Below, piece after piece: positions 19,340 to 26,889 of a DNA stretch of 64,000 nucleotides. Numbering within the stretch: the first letter of the stretch is position 1; each line of letters begins with the position of its first letter. The translations under genes were made by a program, and so were the position numbers. The notes under the pieces are model-generated. The model saw nothing but the letters and a program-made list of their open reading frames with translations. It was not told where the DNA came from and did not search any database. The DNA is from Bradyrhizobium mercantei (GTDB taxonomy: Bacteria > Pseudomonadota > Alphaproteobacteria > Rhizobiales > Xanthobacteraceae), in assembly GCF_001982635.1 (NCBI RefSeq), contig NZ_MKFI01000005.1, positions 541,519 to 605,518 of the forward strand, written 5' to 3'.

Positions 19340-19388
19340 AGCATGATCTTCTCGAAAAACCGGTGCCCACTTTTTGGGATCATGCTCT
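19340..19388. repeat. GAGCATGATC palindrome, copy 2
   Basis: The perfect arms GAGCATGATC (19340-19349) and GATCATGCTC (19379-19388) match the arms of the copy at 15889-15936, while the loop sequences differ. It lies in the divergent gap between gloB and the methyltransferase gene. Confidence 0.85.
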
Positions 19389-19488
19389 TAACGCGCCCAA
19401 TATAGGTGTGAAATATGGCGTTAACGCTCCGGCGGCAACGCAAATTTCGGCGCACCCCGGTGACAGGGGGCATGGTAGGCTGGCGAAC

Positions 19489-20241
19489 ATGGACGTCATC
19501 GACCTCCGCGATTTCTATTCGCAGCGCCTCGGCATCGTGGCGCGGCAGCTGATCAACCGCGGTATCCGCGCGCGCTGGCCGAACGCGGACGGCCAGCGCG
19601 TGCTCGGCCTCGGCTATCCGACGCCCTATCTCGGCCTGTTCCGTGAGACCTGCGAGCGCTGCATTGCCTTCATGCCGGCGGCCCAGGGCGTGCTGAAATG
19701 GCCGACCGGCCGGCCGGCGCTGGCGACCCTGATCGACGAATTCTCGATGCCGCTGCCGGATGCCGCGGTCGACCGCGTGCTGCTGGTGCATGCGCTGGAG
19801 ATGTCCGACGATCCGGAGCGGCTGCTGCGCGAGGTGTGGCGGGTGCTGTCGCCGTCGGGGCGGCTGATCGCGATCATCCCGAACCGCCGCGGCGTCTGGA
19901 CCCGCACCGACGCCACGCCGTTCGGCCATGGCCGGCCCTATTCGCGGGCGCAGATCACCCAACTGTTGCGGCAGACCTGGTTCACGCCGGCGTCATGGGG
20001 CGAGGCGCTGTTCATGCCGCCGGTGCAAGGCAGCTGGTTTCTGCGCTCGGCGATGGCGTGGGAGCGCGTCGGCGCCGCGCTGTCGATGCCGTTTGCCGGC
20101 GTGCATATTGTGGAAGCGAGCAAGCAGGTCTATCGCGCGATCCCCGCGCGCCGCGAGCGCACGCAACTGATCCCGTCATTGCGGCCGGTGCTGGTGCCGT
20201 CGTCGAGCGCGACGCGCAAATCAAGCCACTCGGAGTCGTAA
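19489..20241 (+). CDS. Class I SAM-dependent methyltransferase-like protein
   Basis: This 250-residue protein has a methyltransferase core, with the later motifs clearest: LPDAAVDRVLLVHALEMSDDPERLLREVWRVLSPSGRLIAIIPNRRGVW. The SAM-binding loop is modified (VLGLGYPTPYLGLF instead of a canonical GxGxG motif), as in family members paired with gloB in rhizobia. The ATG at 19489 is used. The substrate is unknown, and the altered motif leaves catalytic activity open. Confidence 0.78.
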   Translation: MDVIDLRDFYSQRLGIVARQLINRGIRARWPNADGQRVLGLGYPTPYLGLFRETCERCIAFMPAAQGVLKWPTGRPALATLIDEFSMPLPDAAVDRVLLVHALEMSDDPERLLREVWRVLSPSGRLIAIIPNRRGVWTRTDATPFGHGRPYSRAQITQLLRQTWFTPASWGEALFMPPVQGSWFLRSAMAWERVGAALSMPFAGVHIVEASKQVYRAIPARRERTQLIPSLRPVLVPSSSATRKSSHSES

Positions 20242-20247
20242 GAGCGC

Positions 20248-20401
20248 ACCCTCCCCTGGAGGGGGAGGGTCGGCTCACATGAGCAGCGCGAATGTGAGAC
20301 GGGGTGGGGTGATCTCTCAACACGGGCAGAGCCCGATTGGAGAGATCACCCCACCCCGCTACGCTTCATGCGCAACGACCCTCCCCCTCCAGGGGAGGGT
20401 G
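20248..20401. repeat. Palindromic repeat, CCCTCCCC family, copy 1
   Basis: The ends ACCCTCCCCTGGAGGGGG and CCCCTCCAGGGGAGGGT are inverted, each also self-complementary. The interior repeats GGGGTGATCTCTC and GAGAGATCACCCC, giving an almost perfect long hairpin. Related units lie at 33301, 41831 and 45909. It sits between convergent genes. Confidence 0.85.
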
Positions 20402-20415
20402 GCTGCACGTGCGCG

Positions 20416-21189
20416 TTACTCGTTGCCCGGATTGAAGTCGTCGCTCGGCGCGGGCTGCGCCGCCATGTCGGCACGCGGGCCGTGCGGACGGCGGCGGCGG
20501 CGCGGAAAGCGCTCGCTGCGTTCGCCACGTTCTGCGCCGCCATTGTTGGCTTCATAGGTGCCACCGTTGACCTGCGGCTGCGCGCCGCCGGTGATGAACG
20601 AGGGCAGGCGATCGACACCGCCGGCGTCGGCCATCACGGGCTGCGGCTGGTTCTGCGGCTGCGGCTGATACTGCGGCTGCGGACGATGCTCGCGTTCGCG
20701 ATGTTCACGCGGCTGCTGGTCGCGCTCGCGATGCTCGCGCGGCTGCTGCTGCTCGCGCTGGTACGGCTGCTGGCCGTTCTCGCGGACGAAGGTTTGCTGC
20801 TGCTGCGGCACGAAGCCCGGCTCCTGGCCGAAGCTCGAATAGCCGTCGCTGTCGTCGTCGCTGTCTTCGGTCGCGACCGGCTCGGCGTCGGGGCGCGGCT
20901 GCTGCTGGTTCTGCCGGAACTGCTCCTGCGCGGCGGCGATGATGCGGTAGTAGTGCTCGGCGTGCTGGTAGTAGTTCTCGGCTGCCACCGGATCGCCGGA
21001 GGAGCGTGCGTCGCGCGCGAGCTGAACGTATTTCTCGGCCACGTGGGAGGCCGTGCCGCGGATCTTGATGTCGGGTCCGTTGGATTCGTACACCCGTGTC
21101 AGGGGATTCTGGCCGCGCCGGTTATTGTTGTTGTTATTGTTGTTATTGTTCCGGTTGCGCATCCGCTTGTTGTTCTGACCGTTTCTCAT
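20416..21189 (-). CDS. DUF4167 protein with poly-Asn tract
   Basis: This 257-residue protein begins MRNGQNNKRMRNRN followed by a run of ten Asn, then the conserved DUF4167 domain (about 24-95: NPLTRVYESNGPDIKIRGTASHVAEKY...ENYYQHAEHYYRII). The rest is Gln/Arg/Glu-rich, low-complexity and probably disordered. Families of this type commonly sit beside prmC in alphaproteobacteria, as here, and their role is unknown. The basic, low-complexity composition suggests a nucleic-acid or RNP-associated protein; that is inference only. The ATG at 21189 follows AAAGGCGAC. Confidence 0.85.
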   Translation of the reverse strand: MRNGQNNKRMRNRNNNNNNNNNNRRGQNPLTRVYESNGPDIKIRGTASHVAEKYVQLARDARSSGDPVAAENYYQHAEHYYRIIAAAQEQFRQNQQQPRPDAEPVATEDSDDDSDGYSSFGQEPGFVPQQQQTFVRENGQQPYQREQQQPREHRERDQQPREHREREHRPQPQYQPQPQNQPQPVMADAGGVDRLPSFITGGAQPQVNGGTYEANNGGAERGERSERFPRRRRRPHGPRADMAAQPAPSDDFNPGNE

Positions 21190-21673
21190 CTGTCGCCTTT
21201 TATTCCAGCCCTGAAGTGATTGCAGTCCACAGTCCGATTTCTCAGAAGTGCGATTCTCAGAAGTCCGATACTCAAAAGTCCGATTCGGCGCGCGCCTAGG
21301 CACACGGAATCGCAATACCGTTCGAAGTGGCTTCGATGTCGCCGACCATCGCGTTCAGCAAAGACGCGTTCCCCAACCGCCGGCAAAACGCGCCAGCGAC
21401 CAAATCATTCCGCCCGTTGAGACAGGCCCAGTTCTCGTGCGTAAGTCTTCAAGCGCAATAACAGGCTTTCGTTCGCTTGGCGGTCGAGAGCAGCACAGCT
21501 TCGGCTATTGCGCTCAATGAGACCTGCGTTCCTGGAACCTTTCGATCGGCGGGCTCTTGCTGAACCCTGGTCATCACCCGTAACAGGTTACGGGGCCAGC
21601 ACCGATGTTGTGGCCGGAACGTAGTCGTTCCCGGGGGATAATCCAAGAGGTTTTTTTTCGTTCCAATAGGACT
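21190..21673. other. 484-base non-coding segment with tandem repeats and consecutive hairpins
   Basis: No convincing gene lies between prmC and the DUF4167 gene. Near the DUF4167 start are three tandem 15-mers at 21239-21283. Further on, AGCGCAATA (from 21451) pairs with TATTGCGCT. Three hairpins then abut: CCCGTAA-CAGG-TTACGGG (21577-21594), GGCCA/TGGCC (21594-21615) and GGAACG-TAGT-CGTTCC (21616-21631), followed by eight T residues at 21651-21658. It may encode a structured RNA or a long leader; no known RNA family was recognised. Confidence 0.45.
21239..21283. repeat. Three tandem 15-bp repeats upstream of the DUF4167 gene
   Basis: The units read TTCTCAGAAGTGCGA, TTCTCAGAAGTCCGA and TACTCAAAAGTCCGA, differing at one to three positions. 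They lie 50-94 bases before the DUF4167 start codon, so they may be in its leader or promoter. Confidence 0.8.
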
Positions 21674-22564
21674 TTATCGGGGCAGCCGGCGGCCGGAAAC
21701 CGCCCTCGGGACGCCCCCGAGATCGGCTTTGGGCGGCCCCGTTGGGGATAACCCGGACGCCGTCATCAGGGCTTCAACGTCGCCGCTTTGGCCCTGTCCA
21801 ATTTCAACAACCAGAAATCCACCCGGTGTCAAAAGACCCGCACAGTGCGAGATCAGCGCGCGGTAGGCGTCGAGCCCGTCGGCGCCGCCGTCGAGCGCCG
21901 CGCGCGGGTCATGCGCGCGCACCTCGATGTCGAGACCGGCGATGTCGGCTGAGGGGATGTAGGGCGGATTGGACACGATCAGGTCGAATGCGCCGGTCAG
22001 TCCGCTGCCATAGTCGCATTCGATCCATGTCGCGCGCTCGCTCAGTCCGAGCGCGGCGGCATTCCGGCTCGCGGTCTCAAGCGCCTCCGCCGAGATGTCG
22101 GTCGCGAAGCCATGCGCGTGGGGCAGTTCCGAGAGCAGCGCCAGCAGGATCGCGCCGGAACCGGTGCCGAGATCGGCGATCCGCAATGCGCGCTCGGCAG
22201 CGCCGTCGGTGCGCAGCAGCTCGAGCGCGCGCTCGAGCACGGTCTCGGTGTCGGGGCGCGGCACCAGCGTCGCGGCGGAGAGCTGCAGCGAAAGTCCCCA
22301 AAACTCCTTGATGCCGAGAATGCGCGCGACCGGTTCACCGGCGAGGCGGCGCCGCGCGAGGGCCTCGACGCGATCCGCTTCGTCCTTGGTCAGCGTGCGC
22401 CGGGCGCCGGTGACCATGCCGGTCAGATCGAGCCCCAGCACGGCGCCGACCAGCAGCCGCGCATCGAGCTCGGCGGCCTCGCTGCCTGCCGCCTTGAGGC
22501 GTGCGGCCAATGTGCGCCGGGCACTCTCGACGGTCTGGCTGCCATGTTCGGCGGATGCGCTCAT
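21674..22564 (-). CDS. prmC: Release factor glutamine methyltransferase
   Basis: This 296-residue enzyme methylates the Gln of the GGQ motif of class I release factors. The N-terminal helical domain (1-90) recognises the release factor; the catalytic domain has the SAM motif DLGTGSGAI (131-139) and the NPPY motif at 199-202. In related genomes it usually follows prfA directly. Here prfA, its substrate gene, lies about 7 kb away with unrelated genes between. Confidence 0.93.
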   Translation of the reverse strand: MSASAEHGSQTVESARRTLAARLKAAGSEAAELDARLLVGAVLGLDLTGMVTGARRTLTKDEADRVEALARRRLAGEPVARILGIKEFWGLSLQLSAATLVPRPDTETVLERALELLRTDGAAERALRIADLGTGSGAILLALLSELPHAHGFATDISAEALETASRNAAALGLSERATWIECDYGSGLTGAFDLIVSNPPYIPSADIAGLDIEVRAHDPRAALDGGADGLDAYRALISHCAGLLTPGGFLVVEIGQGQSGDVEALMTASGLSPTGPPKADLGGVPRAVSGRRLPR

Positions 22565-22669
22565 TGCGCGTTGTTAGCCGATGGTCGATGCGGCGTCGAT
22601 ATCGCTTGCGCCGTTTGCTGCCGGCGCGCACGCTCAAAGCCACAAATGATCGATCCGGAACGCGCGACC

Positions 22670-23095
22670 ATGACGGGTTATGACGACCAGAACATCTTCG
22701 CAAAAATCCTGCGCGGCGAGATCCCGAGCTTCAAGGTCCATGAGACCGACCGGACCTTCGCGTTTCTCGACATCATGCCGCGCTCGCCCGGGCATACGCT
22801 CGTGATCCCGAAGGCGCCCGCGCGCGGTATCCTCGACATCGCGGAGGACGACCTTGCCGCGGTGGCGCGCTCGGCCAAGCGCATCGCTATCGCCGCGATG
22901 AAGGCGTTTGCCGCCGACGGCATCATCATCCAGCAGTTCAGCGAGCCCGTCAGCGGGCAGGTCGTCTTCCACCTGCATATGCATGTGATGCCGGTGAAGG
23001 CCGGCATCGCGCTGCTGCCGGCGCAGACCCGCAAGGAGGAGATGGACGTGCTCGCCGATCATGCCAGGCGCATGATCGCGGCGCTGGCAGGCTGA
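22670..23095 (+). CDS. HIT-family (histidine triad) nucleotide-binding protein
   Basis: This 141-residue protein has the triad HLHMHVMP (H101, H103, H105) and the family core IFAKILRGEIPSFKV...FAFLDIMPRSPGHTLVIPK. HIT hydrolases act on nucleoside phosphoramidates or related nucleotides. An in-frame ATG at 22646 would add eight residues; neither start has a strong ribosome binding site. It is divergent from prmC and part of the block inserted between prmC and prfA. Confidence 0.9.
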   Translation: MTGYDDQNIFAKILRGEIPSFKVHETDRTFAFLDIMPRSPGHTLVIPKAPARGILDIAEDDLAAVARSAKRIAIAAMKAFAADGIIIQQFSEPVSGQVVFHLHMHVMPVKAGIALLPAQTRKEEMDVLADHARRMIAALAG

Positions 23096-23188
23096 ACGCC
23101 TGCATGACGGGATTGGATCGAAAGGCAGCCGCGAAAGCGGTGCGCTCCTTCCCCCGCAAACGCCCGTTGCGGGCGAGAGGTGTTCGCG

Positions 23189-23300
23189 CGATTTCGGAAT
23201 ATTAGAAATATATCCCTGAGTTGCCCGACGAGTCAAGCCGCCTTGTCGAACGCCGGCAGCCGCCGGCTCCTTTGCATGGGGTTGTTTTCGATATTTTGGC
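23189..23300. repeat. 112-bp dispersed repeat, copy 1
   Basis: This segment aligns with 42084-42196 almost end to end; the last 42 bases, from GCCGCCGGCTCC to GATATTTTGGC, are identical. It contains a GCCGG/CCGGC hairpin. It sits between the convergent HIT and livF genes, 26 bases beyond the livF stop. Read on the minus strand, TTGACT and TATATT are spaced 18 bases apart, a possible promoter. Confidence 0.8.
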
Positions 23301-23326
23301 CGCGCGCCCGCGGCGGCGGGTTCGCT

Positions 23327-24025
23327 CTACACCCCGAGATAGCGTTGCAGCACGTCGGGCTGGGCCTTGATCTCCTGCGCCGGGCCTTCGTGGACGATGT
23401 GCCCGTTGTTGATGATGTAGATGCGCTGCGCCAGCGCCAGCGTCGCGGCGAGGTTCTGCTCCACCAGAACGATGGTCTGTCCGGCCTCGGCGAGATCGCG
23501 GCACGCCTTCATCAGGTCGCGCACGATCACCGGCGCCAGCCCCTCGAACGGCTCGTCGAGCAGGATGATCTTGGGATCGCGCACCAGCGCGCGCGCGATC
23601 GCCAGCATCTGCTGCTCGCCGCCGGAGAGGTCCGTGCCGCGGTTGCCGCGCCGCTCCCGCAGCCGCGGGAACATCTCGTAGATGCGGTCGAGCGGCCAGC
23701 GCTGCGAGGCGGTCAGCCCTGCGATCACGAGGTTCTCCTCGACGCTGAGGCTGCCGAAGATGCGGCGCTCCTCATGGACCAGCTGCATGCCGGCCTGCGC
23801 GATTCTGTGGCTCTTCTTGCCGGCGATATCGATCCCGTCGAACTTCACCGAGCCGCGGCGCGGGGTGACGACGCCCATCAGGCTCTTCAGCGTCGTGCTC
23901 TTGCCGGCGCCGTTGCGGCCGAGCAGCGCGACCACCTCGTTGCGCTCGACGCGCAAGGAGACGTCGAACAGGATGTGGGAATCCCCGTAATAGCTGTTCA
24001 GTCCGTTGACCTCGAGCAGGCTCAT
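23327..24025 (-). CDS. livF: Branched-chain amino acid-type ABC transporter ATPase (LivF)
   Basis: This 232-residue ABC ATPase has Walker A GRNGAGKST, the signature LSGGEQQMLAIARAL, Walker B IILLDEPFEG and the LivF-typical VHEERRIFGSLSVEENL. It powers uptake by the Liv-type transporter encoded upstream. Its start codon overlaps the stop of the LivM-LivG fusion gene by four bases (ATGA), indicating translational coupling. The substrate is not certain; Liv-type systems in rhizobia also carry amides, urea and aromatic acids. Confidence 0.93.
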   Translation of the reverse strand: MSLLEVNGLNSYYGDSHILFDVSLRVERNEVVALLGRNGAGKSTTLKSLMGVVTPRRGSVKFDGIDIAGKKSHRIAQAGMQLVHEERRIFGSLSVEENLVIAGLTASQRWPLDRIYEMFPRLRERRGNRGTDLSGGEQQMLAIARALVRDPKIILLDEPFEGLAPVIVRDLMKACRDLAEAGQTIVLVEQNLAATLALAQRIYIINNGHIVHEGPAQEIKAQPDVLQRYLGV

Positions 24026-25881
24026 GCAGCGAGCACTCCATGCACGCCGCCAAGATAGGCTTCCTGGACGGTCGAATTGTTCTTGATCTCTTCCGGCGTT
24101 CCCTCGACCAGCACGCGGCCTTCCTGCAGCACGGTGACGCGCTCGGCGAGCTCGAACAGCGCATCCATGTCGTGATCGATGATGATCATGGTGCGGCCCT
24201 GGCTGATCGACTTCAGGAGCTTCACGGTCTCGACGCGTTCGCGCGGGCTCATGCCGGCCAGCGGTTCGTCGAGCAGCAGCAGGCTCGGCGACGTCGCGAG
24301 CGCCAGTCCGATCTCCAGCCGCCGCTTCTCGCCATAGGCGAGCTCGGACACCGGCGTATCGGGCCGCGAGGTCAGATTGACCAGCTCCAGCGTCTGCTGC
24401 ACGCGCTCGGACAGGCCGGGAATGCTCTCGATGCTGCGGAACAGGTCGAGCCTGAACTTGCCGCGCAGCCCCGACAGCGCCGCGATCACGAGGTTTTCGC
24501 GCACGGTCAGGCCGGCGAACAGCTGGTTGACCTGGTAGCTCTTGGTCAGGCCGAGCTGGCAGACGTCGGTGACGTTCATGCCGGTGATGTCGCGGCCCTC
24601 GAACACGATGCTGCCCGAGGTCGGATGCACCTCGCAGGTCAGCATCTTGAAGAAGGTCGACTTGCCGGCGCCGTTCGGGCCGATGATGCCGCGCAGCTCA
24701 CCGTGATTGACCGTGAAATCGATGTTGCTGTTGGCGAGCAGGCCGCCGTAGCGCTTGGTCAGGCCTTTGGCCTGGAGGATCGGACCGGACGGGCTGCCCC
24801 CGGGCCGCGGCCGCGCAAGCGCCGGCGCAGCGGCGGCTACCGCGGCGTGCGGCGTGCTTGCCACGGCGACCACCTCCGGCTCGCTCTCGTCCGGCTCGCG
24901 GGTGCCGCGCTGCCCGGTCAGCAGGCCATAGAGATCGGCGAGGCCGCCGATGATGCCGCGGCGCAGGAAGCACACCAGCAGCACGAACACGATGCCGAGC
25001 ACGAGCTTCCAGGCCGCGCCGAGCCCGAGCGCCGCCTGCAGGAAGTCCTGCAGCGACAGCCACACCGCGGCGCCGACCAGCGGCCCGAACAGCGTGCCGC
25101 GGCCGCCGATCGCGGTCTGCATCACGAGCTGGCCCGAGGTGTCGAAGGTGAAGGCGTCGGGCGGCATGAAGGCCTGCAGCACGCCGAGCAGCCCGCCGGC
25201 GAAGCCGGCATAGGCGGCGGCGATCACGAAGGCGGTCAGCTTGTAGCCGTGGATGTTGTGGCCGACCGCGGTCGCGCGCAGCGGATTGTCCCTGATCGCG
25301 CTGAACACGGCGCCGACCGGCGAGCGCACGATGCGCAGCGCGATCACGACGCCGATGAAGTAGCACAGCGCCAGGAACTGGTAGAGCGACCAGCCGGTGG
25401 TGAAGTGCAGCGTGGTGAAGCCGAGATTGAAGCTCGGGGTCGGCACGCCCGGCAGCCCGTTCTCGCCGCCGGTGAAGTCCGACAGCGGATTGAATTCGAC
25501 GAAGAAGAACACCTCGGCGATCGCGACCGTGATCATCGCGAAATAGATGCCGGTGCGGCGCAGCGCGATCAGGCCGATCAGGTAGCCGGCGGCTGCGGCC
25601 GCGATCATGCCGATGACGAGCGCGAGCACGACGTTGGGGAAGCCGGCGCGGGTCAGGAGATAGGCGGCAACGAAGCCGCCGGTGCCGTAGAAGGCCGACT
25701 GGCCGAACGACAGCAGGCCGGTGAAGCCGAACAGGATGTCGAAGCCGAGGCCGAACAGGCCCCAGACCAGGATCCGGTTCACCGTGTTGGGCGCGAAGCC
25801 GAGCCACGGCAGCACGAAGGGCGCGAGGATCAGGCCCGCGGCGGTCAGGAATTCGATCAAGTATGGGCGCTGTTTCAGCAT
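24022..25881 (-). CDS. LivM permease fused to LivG ATPase
   Basis: This 619-residue two-domain protein has residues 1-325 as a LivM-type permease with about ten membrane segments, including FGFTGLLSFGQSAFYGTGG. A Pro/Ala linker of about 45 residues follows, then a LivG-type ATPase from about 368 with Walker A GPNGAGKST (401-409), signature LAYGEKRRLEI and the LivG C-terminus GTPEEIKNNSTVQEAYLG. In most bacteria these are separate genes. The fusion fixes one permease to one ATPase in the complex. It lies in a four-gene run with livF, livH and a binding protein. Confidence 0.92.
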   Translation of the reverse strand: MLKQRPYLIEFLTAAGLILAPFVLPWLGFAPNTVNRILVWGLFGLGFDILFGFTGLLSFGQSAFYGTGGFVAAYLLTRAGFPNVVLALVIGMIAAAAAGYLIGLIALRRTGIYFAMITVAIAEVFFFVEFNPLSDFTGGENGLPGVPTPSFNLGFTTLHFTTGWSLYQFLALCYFIGVVIALRIVRSPVGAVFSAIRDNPLRATAVGHNIHGYKLTAFVIAAAYAGFAGGLLGVLQAFMPPDAFTFDTSGQLVMQTAIGGRGTLFGPLVGAAVWLSLQDFLQAALGLGAAWKLVLGIVFVLLVCFLRRGIIGGLADLYGLLTGQRGTREPDESEPEVVAVASTPHAAVAAAAPALARPRPGGSPSGPILQAKGLTKRYGGLLANSNIDFTVNHGELRGIIGPNGAGKSTFFKMLTCEVHPTSGSIVFEGRDITGMNVTDVCQLGLTKSYQVNQLFAGLTVRENLVIAALSGLRGKFRLDLFRSIESIPGLSERVQQTLELVNLTSRPDTPVSELAYGEKRRLEIGLALATSPSLLLLDEPLAGMSPRERVETVKLLKSISQGRTMIIIDHDMDALFELAERVTVLQEGRVLVEGTPEEIKNNSTVQEAYLGGVHGVLAA

Positions 25882-25895
25882 CTAAAAATCCGTCG

Positions 25896-26771
25896 TCATT
25901 CGCGGCCTTGCGTGCCGAGCAGGCCGTGCGGTCGCAACACGAGCACGAGCGTCATCGCCGCGAACAGCATGACGTAGGCGTAACCGGGGTTGAACATCGA
26001 GGTGACGCTGATGATCTCGCCGGCGATCAGCCCGCCGAGGATCGCACCGGGAAACGAGCCGACGCCGCCAATCACCACCACCACGAAGGTCTCGACCAGG
26101 ATGTCGTCGCCGACACCGGGTGTCAGCGACACCACCGGCGCGTTGATGATGCCGGCGAAGCCCGCGGCCATCGCGCCGATGCCGAACACGATCATGAAGA
26201 CGCGGTAGACGTTGATGCCGAGCGAATCGACCATCACCGAATCCTCGATGCCGGCGCGCACGATCATGCCGAGCCGGGTGCGGTACAGGATCAGGAACAG
26301 CCCGCCGAGCGCGACCGCGACGATGCCGACCACGGCGAGGCGGTAGGTCGGATAGAACAGGAAGCCGAGCGAGGTGATGCCTTGCAGCAGCGCCGGCGGC
26401 GGCACCACCTGCGACTGGCTGGTGAAGATCAGCCGCACGATCTCGACGAAGCAGATGCCGAGGCCGAACGTCACCAGCAACTGGTCCTCATGCGGGCGAT
26501 GGTAGAAGTGGCGGATGATGATCCGCTCCATCGCGACCCCGAGCGCCATCACGAACAGCGAGCCCGCGATGACCGCGAGGATGAACGAGCCGGTGTAGGA
26601 ATAGGTCACGTATCCGGCGTAGCCGCCGATCATGAACATGGCGCCGTGGGCGAGATTGAGCACCCCGAGCGTGCCATAGATGATCGTCAGCCCGGAGCTG
26701 ATCAGCGCGAGCAGCGCGCCGAGTGCCAGCCCGTTGAAGAGTTGCGAAACGAAATTTGGCCAGTTGATCAT
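25896..26771 (-). CDS. livH: Branched-chain amino acid-type ABC transporter permease (LivH)
   Basis: This 291-residue inner-membrane permease has about eight segments. Typical features are GLALGALLALISSGLTIIYGTLGVLNLAHGAMFMIGGYAGY near the N-terminus and VVIGGVGSFPGAILGGLIAGE near the C-terminus. It pairs with the LivM half of the downstream fusion. The fusion gene starts 14 bases after its stop, consistent with one transcript. Confidence 0.93.
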   Translation of the reverse strand: MINWPNFVSQLFNGLALGALLALISSGLTIIYGTLGVLNLAHGAMFMIGGYAGYVTYSYTGSFILAVIAGSLFVMALGVAMERIIIRHFYHRPHEDQLLVTFGLGICFVEIVRLIFTSQSQVVPPPALLQGITSLGFLFYPTYRLAVVGIVAVALGGLFLILYRTRLGMIVRAGIEDSVMVDSLGINVYRVFMIVFGIGAMAAGFAGIINAPVVSLTPGVGDDILVETFVVVVIGGVGSFPGAILGGLIAGEIISVTSMFNPGYAYVMLFAAMTLVLVLRPHGLLGTQGRE

Positions 26772-26889
26772 GGCGTGCGTTCACTTGGCCCGATTAATAG
26801 ACATGGCGCTTATTGGACTTGGCGTTCGACACAAAGCGGCGCCGCGGGTCGGGTCGCCCCGCCCACGGCGCCGAGTCTTCCCACGTGAA

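Noticed and set aside
20248..20401. CRISPR-like array suspected from repeated blocks
   Set aside because: The repeats are inverted, not direct, and there are no regularly spaced unique spacers or cas genes.
21430..21640. 6S RNA, alpha-type tmRNA or RNase P RNA in the gap after prmC
   Set aside because: No tag-peptide codons, no RNase P conserved core and no 6S-like closing stem with central bubble were found by eye.
23202..23504. Small minus-strand frame over the 112-bp repeat, with a similar frame at the second copy
   Set aside because: Both share a KISKTTPCKGAGG-like peptide, but this follows from the DNA repeat, and the frames run into neighbouring genes in different ways. The conserved unit is the DNA, not a protein.
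24040..25977. 645-codon plus-strand frame across the LivM-LivG fusion
   Set aside because: It is a shadow frame, with low-complexity Arg/Ala/Asp/Gly composition and no motif.
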